From positions 54,405,590 through 54,469,589 of the forward strand of contig OY757921.1 in the NCBI GenBank assembly GCA_963585895.1: 64,000 bases of DNA. The letters run 5' to 3'. The notes beneath the pieces are model-generated. The model had not been told where the DNA came from and ran no database searches. It worked only from the letters and a program-made list of their open reading frames with translations. The translations under genes and the position numbers were made by a program. This stretch comes from Sepioteuthis lessoniana (Eukaryota; Mollusca; Cephalopoda; Myopsida; Loliginidae). How positions within the stretch are numbered: position 1 is the first letter of the stretch; every line of letters starts with the position of its first letter. This document shows, piece by piece, positions 22,388 to 32,176 of the stretch.

Positions 22388-22823
22388 TTAGCTACTTCAA
22401 AAGGATTCTTCCGCCACAAAAATCCACTAGATTTGACCGTAGTATTAATAAGTCCATTAGCTAGGTCGTCTAAGCGGGTCTTCAAATAAGACAGATTTTG
22501 TTGTGACACAGGAGAGATCTTAAGTAATTGTATCTCAAACTCAAAAAAGATCGTATCTGTGTCAATGCTACTATAGAGGGATACTAAAATTCAGTCCTCT
22601 CGACGAAAACTAATTTTTAACAATCTGACAAAACATGTTTGTCGAATGTTAACGCGCAACTAATCTTCCTCTTAATGAGGAAGTGTAAGAAACTCTTGTT
22701 TTTATCAAGAGTCTTATCTTTTGGTGTTGTTGCTAGTGTCGAACAAGCATCTAGAGAAACGAAATATATCAAAAAAGCTAAGAGATGTCCAAGCTTTCTT
22801 CCAAAAAGTATGTTAACGGGTTT

Positions 22824-23002
22824 TATTCTGAGTATATTAATTCTCTGAGAGAATTAATATGTCTTTTATTCTGAGTATATTAATTAATATGTCTTTTATT
22901 CTGAGTATATTAATTAATATGTCTTTCATTCTGAGTATATTAATTAATATGTCTTTCATTCTGAGTATATTAATTCTCTTAGAGAATTGATATACTCAGA
23001 AT
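22824..23002. repeat. 30-bp tandem repeat ending in an inverted copy
   Basis: ATTCTGAGTATATTAATT starts at 22825, 22868, 22898, 22928 and 22958. The last four are spaced exactly 30 bp. The array ends with an inverted copy (22981-23002), which makes a hairpin of about 20-bp arms. On the - strand the unit would be ten codons (N-I-L-R-M-K-D-I-L-I). It lies at the 5' edge of the Penelope-like element. Confidence 0.9.
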
Positions 23003-23137
23003 AAAAGACGATTAAAAGCACGTTGAACATTAATTGCCTTGCGGCATTTTATTTTAGAAATACGTCTTGAAGTATAATCAGGTACATCTTTATTATTCAT
23101 AAAAGATTGAAGGAATTGGATCTTAGTCAGAACGACT

Positions 23138-23192
23138 TGATATATATATATATATATATATATATATCAAGTCCTGCCGACTGCACAGAATC

Positions 23193-23225
<33 letters not shown>
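23138..23225. repeat. (TA)n and (CT)n microsatellites
   Basis: A TA array at 23138-23168 and a CT array at 23197-23225, separated by the last bases of an RTE-like LINE tail. Confidence 0.9.
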
Positions 23226-23229
<4 letters not shown>

Positions 23230-23650
23230 CGTTCCTGTCATCCATTGCTCTTGGCATATCTTCTAGCCAGCACCCAGTGTCCAAACAAAGCTGATATGTC
23301 CATATATGGGAGTCCAGAGGAGATTTTCGTTAATGTGTTCGTTCCGACTTCTCTGGAAATGTCTTCATATTTCTTGGATGGTTTGTAAAACGGGGGCTAA
23401 GCGTCTGCACAGCTGTTGTTTTCTTGTTTGCTGTTTCCAGAATTTACTGAAAACGGCACGCAGCATCTATGTGTAGTTTTTATCTAGCTTTTTCTTCAAG
23501 GCCTTTGTTAAATTACGGGTAGTGCAACCATACAATAGTACTGACACGTCAACAGTATGGAAGAACTATTTTACTTCATCCGAGTGATTAGATTTCCATA
23601 TGATCGATAATCTGTCAGTTACAGTTCATGTAGAGGAGATATTCCTACTG
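23169..23650 (-). mobile_element. RTE-like LINE 3' end, - strand
   Basis: On the - strand the sequence encodes SVLLYGCTTRNLTKALKKK, then LDKNYT and MLRAVF, then a degenerate version of the RRTRHAGHCWRSRDEL tail. This is the C-terminal part of the RTE-like LINE also seen at 31795, 59680, 61800 and 63530. In-frame stops are present and a CT array replaces the last codons. The reverse transcriptase is not included. Decayed 5'-truncated copy. Confidence 0.75.
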
Positions 23651-23707
23651 AGCTATGTCTATTAATTTCAAAAGCTACTCATTTAATTTGGAGATGGCAT
23701 CATCTTG

Positions 23708-23711
<4 letters not shown>

Positions 23712-23784
<73 letters not shown>
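23712..23784. repeat. (TA)n(TG)n microsatellite
   Basis: TA array followed by a TG array. Confidence 0.95.
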
Positions 23785-23955
23785 CATATTTGTGCATGAA
23801 AGAAAGAGAGAGAGAGATGGAGAAACAAGATAATACGCCAAAGACGGTATCATAGGAATTGAGAATGAATGAGGAATTAATTGGTCCCTCTATCATATAA
23901 CGTCTTATCCTTTGAAGGTGAAATCCCAGTATTTTTGTTTCCCACTCATAACCAA

Positions 23956-23990
23956 TATATATATATATATATATGCGTGTGTGTGTAATG
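23956..23990. repeat. (TA)n(TG)n microsatellite
   Basis: Short TA array followed by TG-rich sequence. Confidence 0.85.
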
Positions 23991-24503
23991 TATATGTGAG
24001 TGTGGGTGTCCATTTACGTAAGAGATAGTGAAACAGAACAAAAGTGGTATCATGGGAATGAATGCGAGTCTCGAACATGTTTTTTTTTTTGCAAGGAATG
24101 TTTGCTAAGTTCGAGATAGTATTTTGTTAGGCAGTGCAACAAACTCGTTATCTAGTTCCCTTTTATTAGTCTTTTGACACACTCAGTTGCAGATTTATTT
24201 TTACTGAAAAAATTTTTTAAAATCTTTTATTGCCTACTCTCTCAAGAAAGCTATAGGAAGGTTATGGCTGCAATAAAACAACCACAAAAAATAGCTCAAA
24301 TATCAGAAAATTTGGAGTAAAAATTTTGACAGCTGATTCATTAATTAATCTATTGTATTTTTCTGTTTGACTTGTAATAACCTTTTAAAAGATGTGGAGA
24401 TTACAACAGAATAGAAAACTTATAAAATATTCTAAAAAACAACAGTTAGTATTGTAAGCTCCATTTAATGCGTCAATAATAATGCTTTCATTTTTTTTTT
24501 CAG
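23991..24503. other. AT-rich stretch upstream of the candidate exon
   Basis: Noncoding. It ends in a polypyrimidine run and CAG at 24490-24503, a plausible splice acceptor for the exon that follows. Confidence 0.4.
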
Positions 24504-24730
24504 TCCCAATTTTGCATAAATAATATCATTCAGTCTGTTAATAATCAGAAATATCACTCTGGGAAAGGATGGAATATACAACAGACTTTAATCGGAAATT
24601 AATGGCTTACGTGGACTCTACAAATAATGCCTCTTTTCAATTTACCACACCCGAATACATTCTGATTAGAGAGGAAGAAATCGTTGCGGATAATTCTTCC
24701 AATTCAGAAGAGAATATCGCATTCTATAAG
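24504..24730 (+). CDS. Candidate 5' coding exon of an unknown host gene
   Basis: A run of T residues and CAG (24490-24503) precede the segment, and AAG|GTAAGC, a strong splice donor, follows at 24728-24736. Between them an ATG at 24569 opens 54 codons that end exactly at the donor in phase 0. The peptide starts MEYTTDFNRKLMAYVD and has two N-glycosylation sequons (Asn20-Ala-Ser and Asn42-Ser-Ser), an acidic middle and no signal peptide. This would suit the extracellular N-terminus of a receptor such as a GPCR, but no transmembrane segment is in this exon and no partner exon was found in the window. It does not look like any repeat family seen here. The identity is unknown. Chance is a real alternative. 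Confidence 0.4.
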
Positions 24731-25529
24731 GTAAGCTGCTTCTTTATTTTTATAAATCTATCATTTCTGCAAGAAAAATAGAAATATTCAAGAAAATAGA
24801 ATCTGCTGATACTTTTCGATTACTTTTTTGGATGATTTTGTTGGTATTCTATAAGAAAAGCTTTTGAAATATTTCCAAAGACGACAGCTAAATGATAAAT
24901 GCATCCATCATAGCAAATATGCTTTCATGTCAGCATTAAATTGTCAATGAAGTTTCATATACGAATTTTGTTTGCTTTCTTGTGTAAAGACAACGTAAGT
25001 GAGATGGTGGTGCATGTTTTCCATGCAAATATCATACAGTGTTGGTTTATATATCAGCGACAAAAATAATCTCAACCTGACATTTTTTCTTTTCTATAAA
25101 CTATTGGAGTATTCCAATGTGGAGTACTTTATCATCATAATTGGTATTGAGATAAAATATATGAAGCTTAATGTTTATCCAAAAAAGCATTCATAGAATT
25201 TGAAATTGAGAAGAATTGTCCAATGTAAAATCTAATCAAGACTTCCAAAATAGACAACCGTGAAATTATGTTGTAATTCTCCCCTTGAACTAGAAAAATA
25301 TTGATTTATATTATATTAAGAGAATTGTTTTATCGGGGTATTTTTTATTATCAAAATTGCCGAATTTTTTGGCAATTGTAAAATTCTCGGCTTATTGTTC
25401 CTTAATAAAAAAGAAAGGCAAAATCAGTGTGACATAAACGCAAAATAGAGTAAAGTAAATACTCAAACTTGTCAAATTGTAGTGCCGGAGATTTCTTTGT
25501 CTAAATCTCTGAGATGAAGCCGGATAAGT
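24731..25529. other. AT-rich stretch after the candidate exon
   Basis: It would be intron if the exon is real. No further exon or repeat recognised. Confidence 0.4.
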
Positions 25530-26095
25530 TTTATTGCTTAGAATATTCAGACTATTGACCTCATGTTTATTGTTATACTCATAACGTTTTGGACGGTATG
25601 TCCTTCGGCCTTTTTCAGGTATTTCATGTTGAACTTGGGAGCCGACGCAGAACCTTGAACTGAACCTTTTTTTTGATCGATGGGGGTAGACTGCTTCAAT
25701 CGTGTTAATCATGACCGGGTACGAGAGTAAAGTTATTGTAAGTATTCCTTATTTTCACCTGTAGATGGGATTGAACCTAAAGCACTTTCTAACCAAACGC
25801 CTTATCCACTGCGCCATGTGAACAATTCAGAGTTAATGTTTGTGTCTTAACAAAACATCTCCATCAACCCAGGAGATGCTCATCTCTACTATCATATCCG
25901 ACTTTTTACCAAAGCTCATAACACATTTTTATCGACGCTTTTTTGATTAATGAATACGATTTGAGAACCATTAATCAAAAAGCTCAAGTTCGACATGCAA
26001 CACCTGAGGAATGCCGAAGGATATATAGACCGAAACTTTGTGTGTATAACAGTAAAGATGAGGTCAATAGTCCGAATATTCTAAGTGATAAAAGA
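25530..26095. mobile_element. Foldback element copy 2, with tRNA-like core
   Basis: The arms 25530-25621 and 26001-26095 are inverted copies of each other over about 92 bp with roughly 85% identity by eye, ending in TTAGAATATTC / GAATATTCTAA. Each arm carries a hammerhead-like CCTGARRAA...CCGAAAC remnant. The middle holds a tRNA-like sequence on the - strand and a small hairpin (25937-25952 with 25969-25983). Same family as 16088-16397 and 26409-26787. Noncoding. Confidence 0.75.
25751..25823 (-). other. tRNA-like sequence (A and B box) in foldback copy 2
   Basis: On the - strand: TGGCGCAGTGGATAAGGCG matches a tRNA A box and D-arm, and GGTTCAATCCC matches the B box, at nearly normal spacing. 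TTCAC at one end can pair with GTGAA at the other, like a shortened acceptor stem. It could be a tRNA-derived SINE head or a decayed tRNA gene, and may carry a pol III promoter. Confidence 0.5.
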
Positions 26096-26408
26096 TTTCT
26101 TATATAACTGGTTGAGTTGCATGTATACAAATTCTTTATTCCGAAAATGCTAATGTGATCTGCATGTACAGGTGTGATTTGGTTGTGAAAAAAAATGGGG
26201 GAGAAGGAGATTAAAAACGTCACTAAAGGCGATCTGAAATCTTATATAAAACATTCAACATCATTTTTAATTAAATTCAAATTCTAGGTATAATTATGAA
26301 ATACAAATCAGAATCGTTCACTTCTTCATAAACCAGAAACACCATGCCGGGAAACAAATGAATTCATGTGTCGTCTTGTCTGAATTTAACATTGCCAATT
26401 TGATTTTA

Positions 26409-26787
26409 ATCATTAAGGGTTTTCGGACAACTGTCTTAATCTTTATAGTTATTTCCACAACTAAGAATTGTCCAGCAGGACACATGGCGTAACGGTTATA
26501 GTCGTTGGTTCCCAAAGCTTCTAAAAAGACAATCATTTGGAGGTTGCAGGTTTAATCCTGACAGCAGGCGAGTAACAATACAGGAATACTTAACATTTGT
26601 ACCCGGTTATGGCTAACGGAATCAGAACAGGTGACCCCCGTGGATTCAATAAAGGACGTAGTTCGAAGTTCTGTGAAGGTTCCTGAGTTCGACAAACACC
26701 TGAAGAAGGCCCGAGGACATATAGGCCGAAACGTTGTGGAAATAACAATTAAGATGAAGACAATAGTCCAAAAACCCTTAATGATAA
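26409..26787. mobile_element. Foldback element copy 3
   Basis: The arms 26411-26463 and 26723-26785 are inverted repeats ending in ATTAAGGGTTTTCGGAC and its complement-like partner. The middle contains a tRNA-like segment (26466-26560; TGGCGTAACGG and GGTTTAATCC) and the phrase GTAGTTCGAAGTTC shared with copy 1. The right arm carries the best conserved hammerhead-like core of the family. Noncoding, non-autonomous. Confidence 0.75.
26700..26732 (+). ncRNA. Hammerhead-like core (CTGAAGA A GGCC/GGCC GAAAC)
   Basis: CTGAAGA (CUGANGA type), one extra A, a stem GGCC/GGCC with a 12-base loop, then GAAAC. The same pattern with more decay is present in the other foldback copies. Catalytic function is untested. 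Confidence 0.4.
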
Positions 26788-27397
26788 AAATCACCAAGCT
26801 TCGTCTAAGAAATTTAGACAACTAATGCCAATTCGATGTATGAATTTACAAAAGTCAACCAATGAAAACAACTACATGTTTAAAATGTAGATGCTTTTCA
26901 ACATTCATGTAAACCTTGCAATTCAGTACGCTTTACATAACCTTTTACATGTTTCTTTAATGCTTCCTAAAATCAACAAATATTTTAAAAGGGTCCGTCA
27001 CTTCTTGGCTGAGACGAGAATCGGTATAAAACATTATGTGTTTGATTATATTATACAAAAATATTGACATTTTTCAAGGAATCTTGTTTTAACCTTGTGG
27101 TCAAAACTAAGTTAAAAGTGGTGAATTTTAATTAACACAGAAAACGAGTGTTTTAACTAATGAAAAGTAGGGTAGAGTACATAATAATATAATCTGCTTA
27201 CCATCAACCTGTTGTGTTTAAACAAATACCCAAATCAGTGGGTAAAATAATGTCTGTAAATCTTAGCAGCAGGATTGTTATTAACTGTACTAATTTTGAA
27301 AATGAAAAAGTTCTCAAAGACAGTGTATATATGAAGAAGTGAAAGTACTCCCCGTCTCTTACAACAATGACTAATACTACTTCAGCAACTATTACTA
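26788..27397. other. AT-rich stretch, nothing recognised
   Basis: No gene or repeat recognised. Confidence 0.4.
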
Positions 27398-27440
27398 TAG
27401 AAGAAGAAGAAGAAGAAGAAGAAGAAGAAGAAGAAGAATT
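27398..27440. repeat. (GAA)n microsatellite at a LINE 3' end
   Basis: About 13 GAA units on the + strand. They read as TTC on the strand of the adjacent RNase H LINE, directly after its 3' end. Confidence 0.9.
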
Positions 27441-28550
27441 TTGTTTAACGGCATATCATTGTCAGTGGGTCATTTAATGCCAAAAGATTGGTTTTTCTTC
27501 AATGTGGGTTGTAGGGGTTTTAATGATAGTATTTAATCATATTAATCAGATTTTGGTGAAGAGCTTTTTTTAGAACACTCAAGATGTCGTCAGGTTTGGT
27601 GTTTTTGAAAATAACCTTTAGTTTGCTTGTCTAGTAGTATTTTGGGGGAATTTGTCTTAAACTGCCACAGTTCAAAATAATGTGTTTAACTGATAAAGGG
27701 TACTTTGAACATGGAGCATATTGAGGTGTCTTCCTTTTTAAGAGGTGTGAAGGAGTCATGTGTGTGTGGCCCATATGAAGTCAGGAAAGTATCACATTTT
27801 CCTTTCTATTTCTTCTGTAAACCTGCGGGCTACTCCCTGATGGCATCTTTAATAAGGTGGATCTTCTTCTGTACTCGATCGTCCTATGATTTTTGGCGTT
27901 TCTCAAGTATGAATTTTTCATGTTTGGTTTAAATTTGTAAACGGGATTTTTAAATTGGAAATGTCTGGAGTGCTTTTTTACAGCTTTGTCTGCTCTTTCA
28001 ATTCCATGTATACCAATATGCCTCGGTATCTAGATAAGAATAATTTCTTTTTTTCAGGCAGGTAATAAGTGTTCATTTTGCTTAGGAGTTTTGTGGTGAG
28101 ATTATTTAATATATCTTTGTTTTGTAGTACAAAGAGGATTGATTTGGAGTCAGAATAGATAAATTTGGAAGATTTGTAGTAAGCTAAAATGGCCATTGCA
28201 AGGTTAATAGCATTGACTTTTTCACTATAGATTGATGATTCATTTGAGAGACGTTTTAGGAATTCTTGGTTATGGAAGATATCAGCAAAATCAACTTTCA
28301 TTCCCGTTTTAGACCCATATGTATAGATGTAGTGATGATCTCCGAAGTTATTTGGGATTGAAATGTGTTGGGGTGTATTTTGGTTTTGGAGAATTTGAAT
28401 AGCTCTAGTTTTACGATTGGTTGATTTATGGTCCATGGTGCTGTTTTGAGGAGGATGATACTATTTATTATTTTGGGGCTGAAGCAGTTTTGTTAAGAGG
28501 TTTTATGGCCTTTGTTTTATTTTCAAATAGGTGTTTGTATTTTTCCATTA
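27441..28550 (-). mobile_element. RNase H-bearing LINE (I/Nimb-like) 3' part, - strand
   Basis: On the - strand the copy encodes an RNase H domain followed by a C-terminal region with a CCHC-like motif (ICSMFKVPLSVKHIILNC). It ends in a 3' terminus GGCATTAAATGAC ... GATATGCCGTTAAACA and a simple-repeat tail. A terminal RNase H is typical of the I superfamily of LINEs. The element is 5'-truncated: no reverse transcriptase motif remains, and REL LINE sequence starts at about 28555. The clade is inferred from domain order. Confidence 0.65.
27978..28436 (-). pseudogene. LINE RNase H domain remnant
   Basis: An open stretch of 152 codons. YTYGSKTGMKV corresponds to the first strand of RNase HI (normally YTDGSK), so the first catalytic Asp is replaced by Tyr. 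SSIYSEKVNAINLAMAIL holds the catalytic Glu, and KFIYSDSKSILFVLQ the second Asp. In a live LINE this domain would remove RNA from the RNA/DNA hybrid during cDNA synthesis. The loss of the first Asp and stops downstream make it nonfunctional. Confidence 0.75.
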
Positions 28551-28554
28551 TGCT

Positions 28555-29340
28555 GCTATCAGCAGAAGTTTGTGCATTTCATTTTTCAGGACGGATTTTG
28601 GGTTGTGCATATATCATTTGTTTTTATGGTCAAATTTAAACTTCTTGCACGATTCCAGGTGAATAACCTTCTCCACCCAGTTGTGTCTGGTTTTATATTC
28701 TTTTTACGCTGGTTTACTGAATTCGCTTATTGTTCGTTTAATCTCTATCGCCACATGTCCTACATCTGCTATTTTGTTGCATCTTGTCGATTTCTGCTTC
28801 AACATATTTAGTATTTATGTTGTTGTTCGTACAGAACAACAACATAAATATCAGAAGAGATTCAGTTTCTATCAGAAGAGATTCAGTTTCTCTCTTAAGC
28901 TTTCGCCTTTTTTAACCATGTCCAAGTTATTTTGTGTGAAATTTCTCTTGTTTATCGCTTGAAATGTCCATACAGTTGTTTTTCTTCTAATTTTTGTTTT
29001 CTGGTTATTTTGTTCTATTGATGCTTGTGTTGTCTATGTTTTTTTCTGGTCACTGTAATCAGCCTTCCCCGTTTTTGTTATGAAGTATTCTAGACATTAT
29101 ATAGATGCATCAACACTATCTTTAATGCTGCCTAGTCCTCTTCCTTCTTTTTTGACTCATATATTGTGTATGTCATCTTTTGGATGTAAGACTTTATGCA
29201 TAGTCATGAGTTTTCTTGTTCTCAAAATCCATTTGTTAAAGTTCTTTCCTCGTCCCGAGTCCCGAGTATCTCGCAAGTGGGGCAGTCCAGGCGTTCATCC
29301 CTTTGAAAAGATTTCTGGAATATAGTTTTGTTTCGATCAG
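28555..29340 (-). mobile_element. REL LINE (Dong/R4-like) fragment, copy C, - strand
   Basis: Reverse-complement sequence matches the LINE copies at 8-13.5 kb: the linker (AACAAGAAAACTCATGAC, then TGCATAAAGTCTTACATCC), then ACTTGGACATGG, AGAGAGAAACTGAATCTC and the zinc-knuckle region (AGATGTAGGACATGTGGCGA). It is full of stops. It includes a palindrome at 28812-28850 and a short direct duplication (ATCAGAAGAGATTCAGTTTC twice, 28850-28892). It stops where the RNase H LINE begins. Confidence 0.7.
28812..28850. repeat. Perfect 17-bp palindrome arms
   Basis: The arms 28812-28828 (TATTTATGTTGTTGTTC) and 28834-28850 are exact inverted copies with a 5-base loop GTACA. It lies within the decayed LINE copy C, where other copies have no such inverted duplicate. 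Confidence 0.9.
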
Positions 29341-29849
29341 TTTTCTCGTTCTACAGAGATACTCTTTTTAAATCTTTCTTTCTTGCAACTGAGTGATACA
29401 CGTCCAGACAACAGCAAGGCTGTACCAGAAGGTTAAGGTTATAGCTGTTAATATGTATAACAATCTCTGGAGTTGTAAGTTCAATACCAATACTCTTGAT
29501 AGTCCACCACAACCAAAGTGACATCGCAAACAAATAAATTCAGGAAGCAGATAACATTAAGGAATAACCGAACAAAGTCTTACCAAGATTCTGGGAATGC
29601 AAAAACTATTAATACAATTTCTACGAAAGTTGGTGTACGTAACATAAAAGTTAAACATATTCGAAAAATATCCGTTTGAATTGTCCAGAAGTTTTACCAA
29701 TTAGAAGGTTGGAGAATGCATCGATCAAAATATTGTCAGTGAACTAATTTGAAAATGATCTGCTTAAATCATTTTATTGATGAATAATTATCAATGTATC
29801 TACAAGTGGAATTATTACCACTAAAATATTTTGTATCGATCTGATTGAT
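29341..29849. other. AT-rich stretch, nothing recognised
   Basis: No gene or repeat recognised. Confidence 0.4.
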
Positions 29850-30316
29850 TGATTTTAATGATTAGTCGACCTATCTAGGGTAATTTTACACCAAGACGTT
29901 TGGGTTGTCCAGTCGGCTGTGGTTGTAGAATACACTTACTTCTTCTCTCCATAGGGGTAAGAACCCCCACAACTAGTATCCTGAATATGACACGAAACAG
30001 TCAGATGGTGTGGTTCAAGTAATGCTGGGGCTTTGGGAAATGTGGAGAACCTCTTCATTGCCATCGCTCCTAGGTCCACTCTGGCCCGAAGAGGTAGCAC
30101 CTGATAGGGTCCTATCTATGGGTCAAATAGAACTAAGCTGAATTGTTTGAAATAGTACTGTTTTGAATTTCAACTGAATTGTTTTGACATTTAACTGTTT
30201 GTAAACAAAAATTATGTTTATACTAAACTGAATTGTTTGAAATTGAATTCGGCGTTAAATGACTCAAAAAGGGTTGATACGCCGTAAAACAAAACAACCA
30301 ACCAATCAACCAACCA
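29850..30316 (+). repeat. Noncoding interspersed repeat with LINE-like 3' hairpin, copy 1
   Basis: The segment matches, in the opposite orientation, 47300-47840 and 39230-39530 (GTCCAGTCGG, GGGGTAAGA, CCATCGCTCC, TGATAGGGTCCTATCTAT). It ends with GGCGTTAAATGAC ... TGATACGCCGTAAAACA and a (CAAC)n tail. Its 3' terminus matches the RNase H LINE at 27441. It has no reading frame, so it is a SINE or a noncoding LINE derivative moved by that LINE. Confidence 0.65.
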
Positions 30317-30589
30317 AGATGTTTGGCAATCCCGTTCATTGTACATTTATATTTATATCTTTTAGGCTATTTCATGCTCAATTATACACTTTCAAGCAAT
30401 TATTTTTCTTTGTTTGTAAAAGTTATATTGTTCTAAGTAAGTTATAATAATCTTTAATAAACAATTTTAGCTTTAGCTCATTATTCGTAATCCAAGTAAT
30501 TTACATCAAGTATTTCTATTTAATACTACGAATTTTCAGATATATTTGACTCATATATATGAACCTAACTGATTAGAATACTGGGTTAG
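30317..30589. other. AT-rich stretch, nothing recognised
   Basis: No gene or repeat recognised. Confidence 0.4.
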
Positions 30590-31570
30590 AATACACCTGG
30601 AAGCAATAGCAAAGAAATATACTCCACACCCTGCAGATCTACAAGAGACTATTGATATTTATACTGATTTACAATATCGTTGTCAATTGTCCCGTCCCCT
30701 CAAATTCCTGAGATTATATTTATTGAGTGAACAAAATTTGTTTCAATGTATGTAGAATTTAGTTTTGACAATATTGTTTACAGAGAGATTGATGGGGTAG
30801 GACTTCTTTATCTATGTCACGTCGATATATTTGTACTCGCTGGGATTCTTTCTGCCCCTCCAAACAAAAAATAAATCTAATTAAGACCCAACACCTAGAG
30901 CATTAAGAATTAAGCTCTGAATCTAAACTTGATTCAGAGATCAAGTTTATCTCTGAAACTCTTTGCAACAAATGTTTTCCATTGAGTTTTGTACAAAGTT
31001 ATTACTCATTGAATAACTGAATTTAACAAAATTAAACTGGCACCAGTTATTATTTATCCAGTGTACATATGGTCTTTCACATTAAACTAATCCTGGTATC
31101 TCTCCGTAAAGATGTTCTTCCCCCTCATGATAATAATTCTGTTATTTACTTGTTTTAGTGTAGGTTGGAGCTACATTATTTACTTGTTTTATTTTAGGTT
31201 GGGGCTACATCAGAAGAACTAATCAAAGGCAAGATGCTAGAATTAAACAACACATTCCTACGAAGACCCGCAGTTTTATTGAAGGCCCGTCCAATAATCT
31301 TAGAAATACATAGGGTTCTTCCATTGCAGAACACCTTATAAATAATTGTCATTGTACTAAGAAGTTTAGCGTGAACTTTTTCTCTCTATTGAGTAAGTCA
31401 CACTCTTCATTTCACTTGAAATATTGAAGACTATCCATATTTTTCCCGGCTGACCGTCTCCCTGAAAAAAGAATGTCTGCTCGGACTTGATATTATTTCG
31501 GTATAGTTTACAATATAAATATTTCCCCATCATGAATGCTTCCCTTTTATTATTCAGCACATATTTCCAC
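30590..31570 (+). mobile_element. Penelope-like element fragment, + strand, broken
   Basis: A second Penelope copy, more decayed. Visible parts in order: LQETIDIYTDLQYRCQLSR (RT region after motif A), VYREIDGVG (motif B) close to LLYLCHVDIFVLAG (motif C region), and from 31201 a GIY-YIG-like segment with YIRRTNQRQDARIKQHIPT, SSIAEHLINN and LLSKSHSSFHLK. Several breaks and missing stretches. The endonuclease part resembles that of the - strand element but is clearly a different lineage. Confidence 0.7.
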
Positions 31571-31703
31571 GACTTAGCTCTTCTGAGGGAGGACGAAACT
31601 GGTCTGCTAGCTTGTCACTTTTTTATACATTTTATATTTTTATTTCCATCATAACTAAACTTTTGGGTCTGTTTATTACTCTAAAAACCATTTGTACTCC
31701 AAA

Positions 31704-31705
<2 letters not shown>

Positions 31706-31758
<53 letters not shown>

Positions 31759-31760
31759 AA
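31706..31760. repeat. (TA)n microsatellite with CA end
   Basis: TA array ending in CACACA. Confidence 0.95.
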
Positions 31761-31778
31761 CTGTACAAAACTTGTGAA

Positions 31779-32080
31779 ATATTGTAAGACAGCAAGAAAG
31801 GACACTGCTGGAGAAGCAGAGATGAACTCATAAGAGATGTACTCTTATGGATCCCCACACATGGCCGCGCAAAAGCAGGACGACCAGCACGAACGTACAT
31901 TCAGCAGCTATGTGAGGATACGGGATGTTGTCCTGAAGACCTACCTAGGGCGATGAACGATAGGGAGGAGTGGCGAGAGAGGGTCAGGGATATCCGTGCT
32001 ACCAGCGCGATATGATGATGATATATATCATTAAAAGAAATGTGAGAATTCTTTTTAGCATTGTTTCTTGCTGTCTTACA

Positions 32081-32084
<4 letters not shown>
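31779..32084. repeat. 21-bp perfect inverted repeat around an RTE LINE tail
   Basis: The arms 31779-31799 (ATATTGTAAGACAGCAAG, then AAA) and 32064-32084 are exact inverted copies. Outside them the microsatellites are also mirror images: (TA)n CA on the left, ATAT (GT)n on the right. The RTE LINE tail lies between them. Confidence 0.85.
31795..32022 (+). mobile_element. RTE-like LINE 3' end, + strand
   Basis: Encodes GHCWRSRDELIRDVLLWIPT, then HGRAKAGRPARTYIQQLC, EDTGCCPEDLPRAM, and NDREEWRERVRDIRATSAI followed by a stop and an (ATG)n tail. This is the well conserved C-terminus of an RTE-like LINE; a short trinucleotide tail is typical of RTE elements. Strongly 5'-truncated with no enzymatic domain left. 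The frame is still open over about 70 codons, so it is probably a young insertion. Confidence 0.8.

Positions 32085-32175
<91 letters not shown>
32085..32175. repeat. (GT)n microsatellite, about 44 units
   Basis: Long pure GT array following the inverted repeat arm. Confidence 0.95.

Positions 32176-32176
<1 letters not shown>

Larger units (their letters stand above)
20580..23060 (-). mobile_element. Penelope-like element (PLE), - strand, broken
   Basis: A 2.5-kb retroelement with the Penelope-type reverse transcriptase followed by a GIY-YIG endonuclease. The RT shows YGLPKIHKSGIPLRPIL, DIVSLFTNVPLDEV and VDGISIGSPLDP (21632-22387), preceded by an N-terminal segment (22390-22560). The linker contains YRKPTFTGLYL. 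The endonuclease segment (about 20690-21010) contains CYCNAKYIERTS and IKQHVPRDIRNHATSRH. The 3' flank near 20575-20600 has CAGAAGACTGTAGCTTG, a phrase of Penelope ends. The copy has several breaks and is not functional. No host gene is involved. Confidence 0.85.

Noticed and set aside
28421-28811. + strand frames with hydrophobic stretches
   Set aside because: They are antisense to the RNase H LINE and the REL LINE copy C.
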